Source: Alteromonas macleodii (GTDB taxonomy: Bacteria > Pseudomonadota > Gammaproteobacteria > Enterobacterales > Alteromonadaceae). From it: a stretch of DNA of 64,000 nt. Position 1 is the first letter of the stretch. Each line of letters starts with the position of its first letter. The stretch spans positions 488,055 through 552,054 of the forward strand of contig NZ_LR812090.1 of assembly GCF_903772925.1 (NCBI RefSeq), read 5' to 3'. Made by a program: the position numbers and the translations under genes. Of this stretch, positions 1 to 12,901 are shown one piece after another. The notes under the pieces are model-generated. The model saw only the letters and a program-made list of their open reading frames with translations, was not told where the DNA came from and ran no database searches.

Positions 1-1640
<1,640 letters not shown>

Positions 1641-1680
1641 ACATTAAAATTAAATGGCATTGAATTGCGTGTGCCAAAGA

Positions 1681-1706
1681 AAAGCCGTGCTTAGCACGGC
1701 TTTTTT
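1681..1706. terminator. Bidirectional intrinsic terminator between hemB and gppA
   Basis: Perfect stem AAAGCCGTGC / GCACGGCTTT with a three-base loop (TTA), followed by a T run. The minus strand also ends in a short T run (TTTT), so it can serve the convergent gppA gene as well. Confidence 0.9.
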
Positions 1707-1731
1707 AATTATAGAATAAAGATGTAAGTAT

Positions 1732-3243
1732 TTACTTACATACAAGCTCGCACCCAGCTTTGTGCTGTAGCCAGCACTCGTTAGCTAACTCAGCATTAAT
1801 TAAAGGGTGAGACTTTAACCAGCCTTCAGGGAAAGTAAGTGTCCACTTACTGTTATCACATTGTAGCGAAACTTCTGGAATATGTTTGTTTTGGCGGCGC
1901 AGGCATAAGACTACCGCTATGCGCAATACTCGAAGCATGCCTTTTAGCATAGGGCGATAGTCTTCGTGGTACTTATCAAAAATTTCGGCATTAATCGTTA
2001 AACGATGCTGCGCAACAAGGTCGCGAATTGCTGATCGCTGCAAGCGAGTAAACCCCGGTAAATCGATATGACTCAGAATATATTCACCGTGTTCATGATG
2101 GCGTTTATATTCAATATGAAGACCAATTTCATGCAACTGTGCAGCGGCCCCTAAAATAGTTTCCGTATCTAGATGGCAAATATTTTGTTGAGCACAAAGC
2201 TGGTGGCATAAAGCTAGCGCCACGTGGCGAACAGAATTAGCGTGGTTTTTATCAACGTGATAACGCTGCTTTGCTTGGTTGAGCGTTTGTTGGCGTCTAT
2301 CGTTTTCAGTAACGTTATCTAACATCCCGTAGATAAGCCCTTCGCGCAATGCCCCGCCAGATATATTCATATGTTTGATATTCAGCGCTTCAAACAAGCT
2401 GATAAGAATCGCCAACCCAGAAGGGAAAATAGCTTTTCTATTATCTTCTAATCCGTCGATATCAAGGCTTTTAATACTGCCGCATTCGATGCACTGCTTT
2501 TCCAAGTGATACAGATAATCTAAACGAATGGCATCGCTGATACCCTGCGCTACCAAAATTTCGGTAATCGCTTGCGGCGTCCCCGACGCACCTAAGCAAT
2601 TTTCCCAGTCGAAACACAAAAAAGCGCTTGATACATCATCAATCAATGCATGGGCCGCTTTTTTGGCATTAATAAAGTTCTCTTCGGTTATGGTACCGCC
2701 TGTGAAATAACGCTCCATAAAAGTCACACAGCCCATATCCAAACTCTTCAAGTGGATAGGCTGCATGTCGTTACCGATAATAATTTCGGTGCTGGCACCA
2801 CCAATATCAATGACTAGGCTGTTACCTTGGTTTGCAGATGTATAGGCTACCCCTAGGTAAATTTGTCGCGCTTCTTCCTCGCCACTTATCACGTTGAGCT
2901 TGTGATTAAGTATTTCTTCAGCTTTGCGGATGAAAACATGGGCGTTGGTCGCAAGACGTAGGGTAGCAGTAGCGACTATTTTGATATTAGATGAAGGGAT
3001 ATCTTGCAGACGTTCCGAGAAAACTTGCAGACATTGCCAGCCGCGCTCCATGCTCACGTCATCAAGTGATAAGTCATCGTCTAAGCCAGCGGCTAAACGT
3101 ACTTTTTGTTTAATTTTCCCTATTATTTGCACACTGCCGTTAACAACGTGAACAATCACCATATGAAAGCTGTTAGAGCCTAAGTCTACGGCAGCATAAT
3201 ACTCGCCGTAGGTTTGTGCATCGTGCTGAAGTTCTGCCTGCAT
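1732..3243 (-). CDS. gppA: Ppx/GppA family phosphatase (guanosine pentaphosphate phosphatase / exopolyphosphatase)
   Basis: 503 residues, close to E. coli GppA. The N-terminal actin-like ATPase fold starts with YAAVDLGSNSFHMVIV, and the second phosphate loop VIDIGGASTEI lies near residue 145. The C-terminal half is HD-like, with HEIGLHIEYKRHHEHGEYI. Expected reactions are pppGpp to ppGpp or release of phosphate from polyphosphate, linking it to the stringent response. It lies directly downstream of rhlB on the same strand, as in E. coli, where the neighbours are also trxA and rho. That synteny favours gppA over ppx, but the substrate cannot be decided from sequence. Confidence 0.9.
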   Translation of the reverse strand: MQAELQHDAQTYGEYYAAVDLGSNSFHMVIVHVVNGSVQIIGKIKQKVRLAAGLDDDLSLDDVSMERGWQCLQVFSERLQDIPSSNIKIVATATLRLATNAHVFIRKAEEILNHKLNVISGEEEARQIYLGVAYTSANQGNSLVIDIGGASTEIIIGNDMQPIHLKSLDMGCVTFMERYFTGGTITEENFINAKKAAHALIDDVSSAFLCFDWENCLGASGTPQAITEILVAQGISDAIRLDYLYHLEKQCIECGSIKSLDIDGLEDNRKAIFPSGLAILISLFEALNIKHMNISGGALREGLIYGMLDNVTENDRRQQTLNQAKQRYHVDKNHANSVRHVALALCHQLCAQQNICHLDTETILGAAAQLHEIGLHIEYKRHHEHGEYILSHIDLPGFTRLQRSAIRDLVAQHRLTINAEIFDKYHEDYRPMLKGMLRVLRIAVVLCLRRQNKHIPEVSLQCDNSKWTLTFPEGWLKSHPLINAELANECWLQHKAGCELVCK

Positions 3244-3279
3244 AAAATCTCGTTTCTTATTAACTACCCTTACGCCTTA

Positions 3280-4569
3280 TTATTGCGCTCTGCTGTTTCT
3301 GTTTTGAGGCTTGCCACGGCCTCTACCGTTACCACGGCGTGAAGAGTTGCGGTTGTTGGGCGTGCGTCTTCTACGTGGCTTGGGCGGCGTTACATCATCA
3401 AGCAGGGCACTGCGGTCGTAATCGGTAACCGGAATTGCTTTTTGAATGTATTGCTCGATAGCAGGTAAGTTTAGTGCGTATTTCTCACATGCAAAACTAA
3501 TTGCGACACCGCTTTGACCTGCGCGACCAGTACGGCCTATTCGGTGCACATAGTCTTCCGCATCGTCAGGGAGGTCATAGTTAAATACGTGAGTAACCGC
3601 GTCAATATGGAGGCCTCGCGCTGCAACGTCAGTTGCTACCAAGATATCAAGGTTACCCTTGGTAAAGCCCTCTAAGATCCCTAGGCGCTTTTTCTGCGGT
3701 ACATCACCGCTTAGTAAGCCTACGCGATGTCCATCAGCGGTAAGCCAGTCGGTGACTTTTTCACAGCTATTTTTAGTGTTGGCAAAAACAATCGCTTTTT
3801 CTGGCCACTCTTCTTCAAGTAACGTAAGAAGAAGCAACATCTTGTCATCGTCAGAAGGGTAAAATAGCTCTTGTGAAACGCGAGTCGCCGTGGTTTGTTC
3901 CGGGGCAACCTGAACATGAGTCGGGTTATTCATATGCTCATAGGCAAGTTCTTGTACGCGATAGCTTAGCGTAGCTGAAAACAGCATGCTTAGGCGGTCG
4001 CTTGCTGGTGGCATACGGCGGAATAAAAAGCGGATATCTTTAATAAAGCCTAAATCGAACATTCGGTCGGCTTCATCAAGTACGGCAACCTGAATATTAT
4101 TCAGAGTAAACACATTCTGTTTATAGTAATCAAGAATGCGTCCCGTCGTACCAATTATAATATCCACCCCTTCTTCCAAAGTTTCACGTTGACTTTGGTA
4201 ACCTTCGCCCCCATAAATCAAACCAAGCGACAATCCGGTATGCTCACTAAGCAGTTTGGCGTCGTTATAAATTTGAACGGCGAGTTCTCTGGTCGGCGCC
4301 ATAATAATTGCGCGAGGGCCATTTGATTTGCTGTTATCTGCATTTTCTGCTTTGCTTAGCAAATAGTGAAATGTAGCCACCAAAAAGGCAATGGTTTTAC
4401 CGGTTCCTGTTTGAGCTTGACCTGCAATGTCGTGACCTTCCAATAATGGAGGCAGTGCAAGTGCTTGAATTGGTGTACAATGTGAAAAATTAGCTGCCGC
4501 TAAGGCGTCAACAACCTTGCCGTTAATCGGCAGGTCGGAAAAATGAGTATCAGTTAAGTGAGTAGGCAT
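3280..4569 (-). CDS. rhlB: ATP-dependent RNA helicase RhlB (DEAD-box)
   Basis: 429-residue DEAD-box helicase. Visible motifs are the Q motif ([16 protein letters not shown]), motif [17 protein letters not shown], the DEAD box [13 protein letters not shown] (FSATLS) and the C-terminal [13 protein letters not shown] and [10 protein letters not shown]. The Arg-rich, low-complexity tail (about residues 395-429) fits RNA binding. In E. coli RhlB unwinds RNA for the RNase E degradosome. Position opposite trxA and upstream of gppA matches the E. coli arrangement and supports the RhlB subfamily. Confidence 0.95.
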   Translation of the reverse strand: MPTHLTDTHFSDLPINGKVVDALAAANFSHCTPIQALALPPLLEGHDIAGQAQTGTGKTIAFLVATFHYLLSKAENADNSKSNGPRAIIMAPTRELAVQIYNDAKLLSEHTGLSLGLIYGGEGYQSQRETLEEGVDIIIGTTGRILDYYKQNVFTLNNIQVAVLDEADRMFDLGFIKDIRFLFRRMPPASDRLSMLFSATLSYRVQELAYEHMNNPTHVQVAPEQTTATRVSQELFYPSDDDKMLLLLTLLEEEWPEKAIVFANTKNSCEKVTDWLTADGHRVGLLSGDVPQKKRLGILEGFTKGNLDILVATDVAARGLHIDAVTHVFNYDLPDDAEDYVHRIGRTGRAGQSGVAISFACEKYALNLPAIEQYIQKAIPVTDYDRSALLDDVTPPKPRRRRTPNNRNSSRRGNGRGRGKPQNRNSRAQ

Positions 4570-4669
4570 AGCTTATAGCTTATCAGTGCTTGCATTAAAA
4601 AACAGTTTCTATATAACACTTATGGTCGGGCTGAGACAAATCAGCGACAGACCAATAATGGAGAAAAGA

Positions 4670-4996
4670 ATGAGCGACAAAATTATCCAGTTATCTGACG
4701 ATAAATTCGAAGCAGATGTTATCAATGCTGAAGGTCCTGTACTGGTTGACTTCTGGGCCGAATGGTGTGGCCCGTGTAAAATGATCGCACCAATCTTAGA
4801 AGAAGTTGCGACCGAGTTTGAAGGCAAGTTAACAGTTGGCAAGTTGAATGTCGATGAAAATAACGAAACTCCACCTAAATATGGTATTCGTGGTATTCCT
4901 ACATTGCTACTTTTCAAAAACGGTAACGTTGCTGCCACTAAAGTTGGCGCGCTATCAAAAGCTCAATTAACAGAATTCCTAAACGAAAATCTGTAA
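4670..4996 (+). CDS. trxA: Thioredoxin 1
   Basis: Small cytosolic disulfide reductase of 108 residues with the classical WCGPCK active site (C33 and C36), the buried Asp (D27) and the cis-Pro loop GIPTLLLF. I chose the ATG at 4670 because GGAG lies six bases upstream and the protein then starts [11 protein letters not shown], as in E. coli TrxA; an in-frame start at 4586 would add 28 unconserved residues. Divergent from rhlB and followed by its own hairpin terminator before rho. Confidence 0.97.
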   Translation: MSDKIIQLSDDKFEADVINAEGPVLVDFWAEWCGPCKMIAPILEEVATEFEGKLTVGKLNVDENNETPPKYGIRGIPTLLLFKNGNVAATKVGALSKAQLTEFLNENL

Positions 4997-5010
4997 TTGA
5001 AACAAAATAA

Positions 5011-5042
5011 AAAACCGGTGCGAATAAAGCACCGGTTTTTAT
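5011..5042 (+). terminator. Intrinsic terminator of trxA
   Basis: Stem AAAACCGGTG / CACCGGTTTT with a nine-base loop followed by T's, 15 bp after the trxA stop. It separates trxA from the ~225 nt leader of rho. Confidence 0.88.
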
Positions 5043-5267
5043 TTGCATCACAGGTACTTACAAATTGTTTTAGAAAAGGGCATATCAATTTATTTAACAT
5101 TTCGGTGGTAAAACGCTGGACGTTGATTAAATATAGTGCTAACTTTTCCTCAGCGCTCATCCGAGCAGCATTCTGCTTACGCCCACATCCGGGTGATATC
5201 AAATCTAAACTAGAACAGAGTGACTTTAAGTCCTGTAAGCGAAGTTCAAGCACAAAGACCCACCAGT

Positions 5268-6533
5268 ATGAATTTAACTGAATTAAAGAACAAACCAATA
5301 AGCGAGTTGGTTAACCTGGCCGAGGAAATGGGCCTGGAAAACATGGCGCGCGCCAGAAAACAAGACATCATTTTCTCAATCCTAAAGACACACGCAAAAA
5401 GCGGTGAAGATATCTTTGGTGATGGGGTACTAGAAATTTTACAGGACGGTTTCGGCTTCTTACGCTCAGCTGACTCTTCGTATCTTGCAGGGCCAGACGA
5501 TATCTATGTATCGCCAAGCCAAATCCGACGCTTCAATTTGCGTACAGGTGATACGATTGCTGGAAAAATTCGTCCACCGAAAGACAGTGAACGATATTTC
5601 GCTCTGTTAAAAATTCGCGAAGTTAACTTCGACAAGCCTGAAAACTCACGTAATAAAATTCTTTTTGAAAACCTTACACCGCTTCACGCAGCAGACCGCT
5701 TGCGTATGGAACGCGGCAACGGTTCAACGGAAGATATCACGGCACGTGTCCTAGATTTAGCATCGCCAATCGGTAAAGGTCAACGTGGTCTTATCGTAGC
5801 ACCACCTAAAGCCGGTAAAACCCTTCTTCTTCAAAACATTGCTCAGTCAATTGCTGCTAATCACCCAGATTGTGAGTTAATGGTATTGCTTATCGATGAG
5901 CGTCCAGAAGAAGTTACAGAGATGCACCGCCTTGTTCAGGGTGAAGTTGTTGCATCGACCTTCGATGAACCAGCAAGCCGTCACGTACAAGTGGCAGAAA
6001 TGGTAATTGAAAAAGCGAAGCGTCTTGTAGAGCATAAAAAAGACGTGGTTATCTTGCTTGACTCAATCACTCGATTGGCGCGAGCATACAACACGGTAAT
6101 TCCTTCATCAGGTAAAGTACTTACCGGTGGTGTTGACGCAAACGCACTACACAAGCCTAAGCGCTTCTTCGGTGCTGCACGTAACGTTGAAGAAGGCGGA
6201 AGCTTAACCATTATCGCAACAGCGCTAATTGATACCGGCTCTAAGATGGATGAAGTTATCTACGAAGAGTTTAAAGGCACAGGTAACATGGAACTTCACC
6301 TTAACCGCAAGATTGCGGAAAAACGTGTATTCCCAGCTATCGACTTTAACCGCTCAGGTACCCGTCGTGAAGAGCTACTTACTGCGCAAGACGAACTACA
6401 GAAAATGTGGATTCTTCGCAAAATTGTTCACGAAATGTCTGAAATTGATGCCATGGACTTCCTTATCAGTAAGCTGTCGATGACTAAGACTAACGATGAG
6501 TTCTTTGACGCAATGCGTAGACAAAAGAGCTAA
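5268..6533 (+). CDS. rho: Transcription termination factor Rho
   Basis: Hexameric RNA-dependent ATPase that ends transcription at Rho-dependent sites. The protein begins [15 protein letters not shown], nearly the same as E. coli Rho, which fixes the start at 5268; an in-frame start at 5220 would add 16 unconserved residues. The 421-residue product has the N-terminal RNA-binding OB fold ([17 protein letters not shown]), the Walker A APPKAGKT (K184, T185), Walker [15 protein letters not shown] and the C-terminal motor. The leader between the trxA terminator and the start is about 225 nt without a convincing gene; rho leaders are often autoregulated, which I infer but cannot show here. Confidence 0.98.
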   Translation: MNLTELKNKPISELVNLAEEMGLENMARARKQDIIFSILKTHAKSGEDIFGDGVLEILQDGFGFLRSADSSYLAGPDDIYVSPSQIRRFNLRTGDTIAGKIRPPKDSERYFALLKIREVNFDKPENSRNKILFENLTPLHAADRLRMERGNGSTEDITARVLDLASPIGKGQRGLIVAPPKAGKTLLLQNIAQSIAANHPDCELMVLLIDERPEEVTEMHRLVQGEVVASTFDEPASRHVQVAEMVIEKAKRLVEHKKDVVILLDSITRLARAYNTVIPSSGKVLTGGVDANALHKPKRFFGAARNVEEGGSLTIIATALIDTGSKMDEVIYEEFKGTGNMELHLNRKIAEKRVFPAIDFNRSGTRREELLTAQDELQKMWILRKIVHEMSEIDAMDFLISKLSMTKTNDEFFDAMRRQKS

Positions 6534-6565
6534 TCGCGACTTAGCAATAAGTTGATATATACATC

Positions 6566-6588
6566 AGGCGCCTCATGGCGCCTTTTTT
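6566..6588 (+). terminator. Intrinsic terminator of rho
   Basis: Stem AGGCGCC / GGCGCCT with a four-base loop and a run of six T's, 32 bp after the rho stop. Confidence 0.9.
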
Positions 6589-6759
6589 GTTTCCCAGATT
6601 ACTCAGTGGCTTACCTTATACTTCCGTCTAATATTCACGGCTGGGCGAATGGGGTATTTTCAAGTGCCTGCTAATTCTATGCTGCAATTGTAGAAGCATT
6701 GGTGTGTTCTCCTTTAAGATGATTTACTCTGTCTAAAAACATCAAAGGAAATAAGAGAT

Positions 6760-8055
6760 ATGAATCGGAAGTTGCTGTCACTTGTATTTGCTGGCCTAGC
6801 CTCTTTTACAGCTAGCGCTAACCCCATTAACGTTGATGAACTGGCTAACAAAGTTGAGCCGGACGTTATTAAATGGCGCCATCATTTTCATGAGTTTCCA
6901 GAACTGTCGAACCGCGAGTTCAAAACCGCTGAGTATGTGGCTGATTACCTTAAGAGCCTAGGCTTACAAGTTCAAACCGGTGTAGCTAAAACCGGGGTGG
7001 TAGCAATATTAGATTCTGGCAAGCCTGGCCCCGTTGTTGCCCTACGAGCTGATATGGATGGGCTTCCGGTCAAAGAGCAAAACGACCTAGCATATCGCTC
7101 TACGCAAGTAGGCGAATATAATGGTAAAGAAGTGCCAGTGATGCACGCCTGTGGTCACGATACGCATATGGCTATGCTCATGGGTGCTGCAAAAATTCTT
7201 ACTGAAATAAAGGGTGAATTAAAGGGTAAAGTGAAATTTATCTTTCAGCCTGCAGAAGAGGGCGCCCCCGCTGGAGAAAAAGGCGGTGCTGAAGTTATGG
7301 TGGCAGAAGGCGTATTAAAAAATCCTGATGTTGATGCTATTTTCGGTTTGCATATTAATGCCAACACCGATGTGGGCAAAGTGCGCTATAACGCCGGTGG
7401 CACTATGGCCGCAGTAGATCCGTTCAAAATTGTTATTCACGGTAAGCAAGCGCATGGCGCTTATCCGTGGAAAAGCGTAGACCCAGTAGTTACTGCTGCG
7501 CAAATGATAATGTCTATTCAAACCATTGTAAGTCGTGAATTAAAACTGATTGACGACGCGGCAGTGGTATCGATTGGCTCAATCCATGGTGGTAACCGCT
7601 CTAACATCATTCCAAATGAAGTAGAGATGGTAGGCACTATCCGTACTCTTAACGAAGCCGCTCGCGATCATATTTACGAGTCGCTTCCACGCAAAGTAAA
7701 AGCGATTGCAGAGAGTATGGGGGCGGAGGCAGAACTTACGTTACCACTAGATTACTATTACCCAATTACCTATAACGATCCAGAGCTTACAAAAGCCATG
7801 CTACCTACCATGCAGCGTACCGCTGGTATTGAAAACACATTGCTTTCCAAGCCGGTAACCGGGGCAGAAGACTTTTCATTCTTCCAAGAGCAAGTTCCAG
7901 GCTTATACGTTTGGGTGGGCGGTAAGCCGCTAGATGTATCAGAAGAAGACAGCCCCGCTCATCACACGCCAGAGTTCTATGTTGATGATGAGGGAATGAA
8001 GCTGGGTGTTAAGCTGCTTACTAACTTTACTTTAGATTATATGGCGCAACACTAA
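6760..8055 (+). CDS. Exported M20-family amidohydrolase/peptidase
   Basis: 431 residues with an N-terminal signal peptide (hydrophobic [16 protein letters not shown], cleavage near residue 20). The M20D features are present: RADMDGLPV, the metal-binding [26 protein letters not shown] and the late His in TGAEDFSFF. Family members hydrolyse N-acyl amino acids, hippurate or small peptides with two metal ions. The signal peptide suggests periplasmic scavenging. It stands alone between the rho terminator and the sensor kinase, which starts 22 bp downstream and may be co-transcribed. Substrate unknown. Confidence 0.88.
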   Translation: MNRKLLSLVFAGLASFTASANPINVDELANKVEPDVIKWRHHFHEFPELSNREFKTAEYVADYLKSLGLQVQTGVAKTGVVAILDSGKPGPVVALRADMDGLPVKEQNDLAYRSTQVGEYNGKEVPVMHACGHDTHMAMLMGAAKILTEIKGELKGKVKFIFQPAEEGAPAGEKGGAEVMVAEGVLKNPDVDAIFGLHINANTDVGKVRYNAGGTMAAVDPFKIVIHGKQAHGAYPWKSVDPVVTAAQMIMSIQTIVSRELKLIDDAAVVSIGSIHGGNRSNIIPNEVEMVGTIRTLNEAARDHIYESLPRKVKAIAESMGAEAELTLPLDYYYPITYNDPELTKAMLPTMQRTAGIENTLLSKPVTGAEDFSFFQEQVPGLYVWVGGKPLDVSEEDSPAHHTPEFYVDDEGMKLGVKLLTNFTLDYMAQH

Positions 8056-8077
8056 CACTGGCGGCTGGAGACATGTA

Positions 8078-10894
8078 TTGAAAATTGGTAGTAATTCGTT
8101 TTCCATTTCATGGTCTCTGGCCTTCCAAGCATTAATTGTATGTGTACTTGGTGCAAGTTTAAACGCCCTCTCTCCACCTTTTGACAGCACTGGGATAGCC
8201 GCATTTGGTATAGGAGCGGCAGTTTACGCCTCTCTTCGCTTTTCCCCTTTTATTTCAATTCCCATTGCACTGCTAACCAGTCTTCCATTGTGGTTAAACG
8301 AAGGCAGCATTGTAGGCAAGGAAAGTCTCACTCTTTTGCCAATAGTACTTAGCTTTTTCGGCTACGATAAATCGCTAAAGCAGGTGATTAAAGTAGGCGC
8401 AGGTTTCTGGTCTATCGTCTTTTTACCCATTTTGCTGTTAGAACACTCTCTGTTCGATGATGACAACGTGAACATGGTGTTCTCGGGTGTTTTAGTTACT
8501 TGGGTCAGCGGTGTATTTGGCTTAATCATCGGCCATTTCGCATACTTAGCCATTTATGGTCTGAAGCGGCAAACTTCGTACAAATCCGAGCGGGTCACGC
8601 TTCACTTTCTCTTCGGGTATTTTTTCTCTGGATGCTTCTTTGTCGCTTCTATGGCGGTGATATATCTGTCAGTAAGCTTGTTTCAGCATCAACAAGAACG
8701 GCAAATTCACAGTTATATGACCCAGCGCGTTAAAGTGCTGGAGTTTCAGCTTTCAAATTTTTTACGTCATCATCAAAATGCTATTACCGCCACAGCAAAA
8801 GTACTTTCTAATAGTGGTTCGGAAAAAAACAACGAAAACACCGCAGCCAAAAATCTACAAATTGTGGCTTCTAATAACCCTGAATTTTTAACCTTTTTGG
8901 TAGCCAATGAAGATGGTGATATTACGCATGCCTATCCACCAAGCATGTTGGAAAAAGCAAAGCGAAATGGGCGGCCCAATGTGTCTTATCGGCCTTATTT
9001 TTATGAGGTAATGCAAAGTGGGGCGCCATTCTTATCTAACGTTTTTCAAGGCCGTGGCTTTGGTAACGACCCCATTGTCGCGCTATCTGCGCCTATTTTA
9101 GATAGTAATGGGTCGCCTAAAGGTATTGTAGAAGGGTCATTATCACTAAAGAGCTTTCATGCTATTGATAAACTTAGTCTCGGTGGATTCTCGATGTTAA
9201 TCGAAGATCAAAAGGGTGAGGTAATTTACGCCTCCGAGGCGTTAGCGTTAAAGCCCTTAACTAAGGCACCGTTTTATTCATGCGAGCCTAAATGTGCCAT
9301 TGAAGTTGATAATGGCCCTCAAGGTAAGACGTGGCTTAGATTTACTGATAATGTTTCTTTTGCTAATTGGAAGGTTAGCTATTATTTCGATAAACGGCTT
9401 TTGATGGCATCAATGAGTAGTTATTTACTCAAAGATTTGCTTTTATTACTGGCTTTATCTGCATTCGGGACCTTTACAGGCTATGTAGTAGCGAAAATGG
9501 TGGGAGCACCCATTCGCCGTCTTATTCGCTACATAGCAGACTTCGAACCTACACAGCAACAAGGAAAAAAAGCGCCGCAAAGAGCACTCCACATTCAAGA
9601 GTTATCGTCACTAAGCGATGAGTTTATGCGCTTAGAAACCCGCTTGTTAGGTGCTTTTGATGAGCTTAAGAAAGCGCGAGAAATAGAGCAGGGGCTAAAC
9701 GTAGAACTTAATGAGTTAAACCAGTCTTTAGAAAAACGTATAGAGGAAAAGACTGAGCATTTAGCGCTAGCGTTGAAAGAAGCTGAAGCTGCTAACGTTG
9801 CCAAAACCCAATTTCTTGCCAATATGAGCCACGAGATAAGAACGCCGATGAACGGTATCGTTGGCTCTTGCGAATTGATGTTAGACAATGACCTCCCCGA
9901 GCATATCGCAGTGAGAGCAAAAACGATTTCTCGTTCAGCTACTAATTTACTGATTATTTTGAACAGTATTTTGGATTGGTCGAAAATTGAATCAGGAAAA
10001 ATGCTCAGTGATATCCAGCGCTGTGACATTCGTGAGTTGCTTATTGCTTCCTGTGAACTTTATCGCCATACAGCGCAGGTTAAGGGGTACGACATTGCAC
10101 TTAATATTAGAGACAATGTACCCAATGCTTTAAACATTGATGCTGGAAAAGTAGCTCAGGTTATTAATAACCTTCTTAGCAACGCGATTAAATTTACCAA
10201 TGAAGGTGAAGTTTCGGTTGACGTTAGTTACGCGCACCAAGGGCTTAAAGTTTCGATACAGGATAGCGGCATTGGTATCGCCCCGGAAAAAATACATCTT
10301 ATCTTTGAAAAGTTTGAACAAGCTGACACATCGACCACCCGCCACTTCGGAGGAACCGGTCTAGGCTTGGCCATATCCAAAGGGCTAGTTGAGTTGCTCG
10401 GCGGCGAGCTCTACGTTGAAAGTGAATTGGGCAAGGGGACTAATTTTACTTTCCATATTCCGGCCACTACGAGTAATAGCGATAAGCAGGAGCAACCTAA
10501 GACCTCAGCAACACTCCCCAGTGGTCTTCGCGTACTTCTTGCAGAAGATAACGATATAAACGCTGATATCGTGATGGATATGCTTAAATCAGCGAACATC
10601 AAATGTATTCGAACTAAGAATGGCAGAGATACCGTACAAGCAGAGAAAAAACATGATTTCGACCTGGTTTTAATGGACTGTCAGATGCCCATAATGGATG
10701 GATTGGCTGCATCCACACTTATCCGCAAAGAAGGTAGAAATAAAACTAAGATTAAAATTATAGCGTTAACGGCCAACGCATTTGTTGAAGATAAAAATGC
10801 CTGCTTAGAAGCAGGCATGAATGCGCATTTAAGTAAGCCTATACGCAAGCAAGTGCTATTTGACTGTATTGCCCGTGAGCTTGCTAGCGTTTGA
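8078..10894 (+). CDS. Hybrid sensor histidine kinase with MASE1-like membrane region, periplasmic Cache-like domain and receiver
   Basis: 938 residues starting at TTG. The first ~205 residues form about six to eight membrane segments resembling MASE1. A periplasmic region (~210-440) with [11 protein letters not shown] and [21 protein letters not shown] resembles a dCache ligand domain. After another membrane segment come a HAMP-like linker, a coiled coil and HisKA with phospho-His H585 ([12 protein letters not shown]). The HATPase boxes [22 protein letters not shown] and [19 protein letters not shown] follow, then a C-terminal receiver with D867 (LVLMDCQMP). No HPt or response regulator lies nearby. 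Its 3' end overlaps nhaA by 39 bp in convergent orientation. Confidence 0.9.
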   Translation: MKIGSNSFSISWSLAFQALIVCVLGASLNALSPPFDSTGIAAFGIGAAVYASLRFSPFISIPIALLTSLPLWLNEGSIVGKESLTLLPIVLSFFGYDKSLKQVIKVGAGFWSIVFLPILLLEHSLFDDDNVNMVFSGVLVTWVSGVFGLIIGHFAYLAIYGLKRQTSYKSERVTLHFLFGYFFSGCFFVASMAVIYLSVSLFQHQQERQIHSYMTQRVKVLEFQLSNFLRHHQNAITATAKVLSNSGSEKNNENTAAKNLQIVASNNPEFLTFLVANEDGDITHAYPPSMLEKAKRNGRPNVSYRPYFYEVMQSGAPFLSNVFQGRGFGNDPIVALSAPILDSNGSPKGIVEGSLSLKSFHAIDKLSLGGFSMLIEDQKGEVIYASEALALKPLTKAPFYSCEPKCAIEVDNGPQGKTWLRFTDNVSFANWKVSYYFDKRLLMASMSSYLLKDLLLLLALSAFGTFTGYVVAKMVGAPIRRLIRYIADFEPTQQQGKKAPQRALHIQELSSLSDEFMRLETRLLGAFDELKKAREIEQGLNVELNELNQSLEKRIEEKTEHLALALKEAEAANVAKTQFLANMSHEIRTPMNGIVGSCELMLDNDLPEHIAVRAKTISRSATNLLIILNSILDWSKIESGKMLSDIQRCDIRELLIASCELYRHTAQVKGYDIALNIRDNVPNALNIDAGKVAQVINNLLSNAIKFTNEGEVSVDVSYAHQGLKVSIQDSGIGIAPEKIHLIFEKFEQADTSTTRHFGGTGLGLAISKGLVELLGGELYVESELGKGTNFTFHIPATTSNSDKQEQPKTSATLPSGLRVLLAEDNDINADIVMDMLKSANIKCIRTKNGRDTVQAEKKHDFDLVLMDCQMPIMDGLAASTLIRKEGRNKTKIKIIALTANAFVEDKNACLEAGMNAHLSKPIRKQVLFDCIARELASV

Positions 10895-12130
10895 AGCTAC
10901 GTCAGTGTCATCACTTGGGGCATCACTTACCAGTCGCAATACAATGTAGCCCAAGCACGCAGACACAAGAGAGCCCGCTAAAATTCCGACCCGCTCATCA
11001 AAGATTTGATTAATCCCGGTTTGTTCAAAAGCAAGTCCTCCTATGAACAGGCTCATAGTGAAACCAACGCCACACAGTAGTGCACAACCGTAAATATGCT
11101 TGAAGTTAAGATCGTCAGGCAACTTTGCTAGTTTTAGCTTCACCATTAAATAGCAAAACCCAAATACACCAATCTGTTTACCCACAACCAAGCCAAGGAA
11201 AATACCAAAGGTTACAGGGTGGAAAATTCCTTCTGGGCTAATATTGCCAAAACTAATGCCCGCATTAGCAAACGCGAACAGAGGCAAAATGGCAAAACTT
11301 ACAGAACCATTTAAGCCGTGCTCAAGTCGTGTTACGGGAGAGTATGACGCGTCTTTTTGATCCCGCATGGGAATAAAACTAGCCAATACCACACCGGCTA
11401 ACGTCGCGTGTACGCCCGATTTCAGCATAGCGACCCATAAAATGATGCCTACAAAAACATAGGCTGGAATATCCACTACATTTCGCTTGTTCATTTGCCA
11501 CAGCAGTAACAAGCACCCAGCAGCAACGTACAACGCGCCAGCTGTAATGTTGTCGGTATAAAACAAAGCAATAATTACAATAGCGCCGATGTCGTCGATG
11601 ATGGCTAACGTAACCAAAAATACTTTTAGGCTAGTAGGTACTCGGCTACCCAGTAACGCGAGAATACCCAACGCAAAGGCAATGTCTGTGGCAGCGGGAA
11701 TCGCCCACCCTGCAATCGCCACAGGGTTATCCCAGTTTATGCCTACATAAATCAATGCAGGCAACGCCATGCCGCCCACTGCACCTGCAGCGGGTAAAAT
11801 AATATCTTTAGGGTTTGCCAGCTCACCTTCACACACTTCGCGTTTAAGCTCTAGGCCTACGTGAAAGAAAAAGACTGCCATCAAGCCATCGTTAATCCAT
11901 AGCAGCAAAGGTTTATCGATAGCCCACGAACCAGCGGATATTTGAACTGGCATGCTGATTAAATGGTCGTAAAGTGTATCTAGTGGGGAGTTGGCAATAA
12001 TGAGTGCGAGTATTGTCGCGGCCATCAGCAAAATACCGGGAGCCGCCTCGCGGTTTAAGAAGTCAGAGACAACGTCCTGTACTTCTTCTATCACTTCATC
12101 AAGTACGTCGGGTTCATGCTTATCTGTCAT
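10856..12130 (-). CDS. nhaA: Na+/H+ antiporter NhaA
   Basis: Inner-membrane antiporter exporting Na+ in exchange for protons. 424 residues with the NhaA hallmarks: [11 protein letters not shown], the TM4-5 region with [17 protein letters not shown] and the Asp pair [18 protein letters not shown]. The start at 12130 ([11 protein letters not shown]) has AGAGGT just upstream; an in-frame start 33 bp earlier lacks such support. The acidic N-terminus and the C-terminal tail make it longer than the 388-residue E. coli protein. Its last 39 bp overlap the convergent sensor kinase gene, with no terminator between them. Confidence 0.95.
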   Translation of the reverse strand: MTDKHEPDVLDEVIEEVQDVVSDFLNREAAPGILLMAATILALIIANSPLDTLYDHLISMPVQISAGSWAIDKPLLLWINDGLMAVFFFHVGLELKREVCEGELANPKDIILPAAGAVGGMALPALIYVGINWDNPVAIAGWAIPAATDIAFALGILALLGSRVPTSLKVFLVTLAIIDDIGAIVIIALFYTDNITAGALYVAAGCLLLLWQMNKRNVVDIPAYVFVGIILWVAMLKSGVHATLAGVVLASFIPMRDQKDASYSPVTRLEHGLNGSVSFAILPLFAFANAGISFGNISPEGIFHPVTFGIFLGLVVGKQIGVFGFCYLMVKLKLAKLPDDLNFKHIYGCALLCGVGFTMSLFIGGLAFEQTGINQIFDERVGILAGSLVSACLGYIVLRLVSDAPSDDTDVASNASKLTGNTVK

Positions 12131-12406
12131 CAATAACCTCTTGCGCCATTTAACTACTAACACCGCAAAGCTTGTAGAGTCGCGGTTGCTAATCCGTGTT
12201 ATAAGGCAGTTTTTCTACACAAATTAATTATAGTTAATACGGATTATTAAGTTTAGATAGATCACCCTTAAAGGTAGAGTGCTTTTACACGCTCGTAATC
12301 TATAGCGCTATATTTCACGCCATTTACGGTGGGATTTTGAACGGTTTTAAGCTACAATCGCGGCCTTTCCAAGGTTGTCCATTTTACCTACTCCGAGGAT
12401 CTCTAG

Positions 12407-12901
12407 ATGGCAAAAGTCGCGATTGTAATGGGTTCAACTTCAGACTGGCCTACCATGCAGCAGGCCGCAAAAATGCTGAAGTCGTTTGGTGTTGAATTTG
12501 AAGCGAAGGTGGTGTCGGCACATCGTACACCCAACTTGCTAGTAGAGTTTGCAGAAAGCGCTGCCGATGAAGGTTTTAGCGCAATAATTGCTGGCGCGGG
12601 CGGTGCAGCACACTTGCCGGGAATGATTGCTGCACACACGCATTTACCTGTGTTTGGCTGCCCGGTTAAATCAAAAGCGCTCAACGGGTTAGATTCATTG
12701 CTTTCTATCGTTCAAATGCCGAAAGGCGTAGCAGTAGGCACACTAGCCATTGGTGAAGCTGGTGCAGCAAATGCTGGTCTACTGGCGGCGCAAGTCGTAG
12801 CGCTGCAAGACGAGAGTGTGCGTGAAGCCGTTATCGCTTTTAGAAAATCTCAGACTGAGACAGTACTTGCTTCAAGCAACACATTGGAGCTAGATGAATG
12901 A
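12407..12901 (+). CDS. purE: N5-carboxyaminoimidazole ribonucleotide mutase
   Basis: Moves the carboxyl group of N5-CAIR to C4 to give CAIR in purine synthesis. 164 residues with [10 protein letters not shown], the catalytic-His loop VVSAHRTPN and [17 protein letters not shown] lies eight bases before the ATG. The stop overlaps the purK start by four bases (ATGA), giving a tight two-gene operon. No PurR box was recognised upstream. Confidence 0.97.
   Translation: MAKVAIVMGSTSDWPTMQQAAKMLKSFGVEFEAKVVSAHRTPNLLVEFAESAADEGFSAIIAGAGGAAHLPGMIAAHTHLPVFGCPVKSKALNGLDSLLSIVQMPKGVAVGTLAIGEAGAANAGLLAAQVVALQDESVREAVIAFRKSQTETVLASSNTLELDE

Noticed and set aside
5220..5267. Longer N-terminus of Rho starting at 5220
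   Set aside because: The 16 extra residues have no similarity to Rho, which normally begins MNLTELK; the ATG at 5268 fits.
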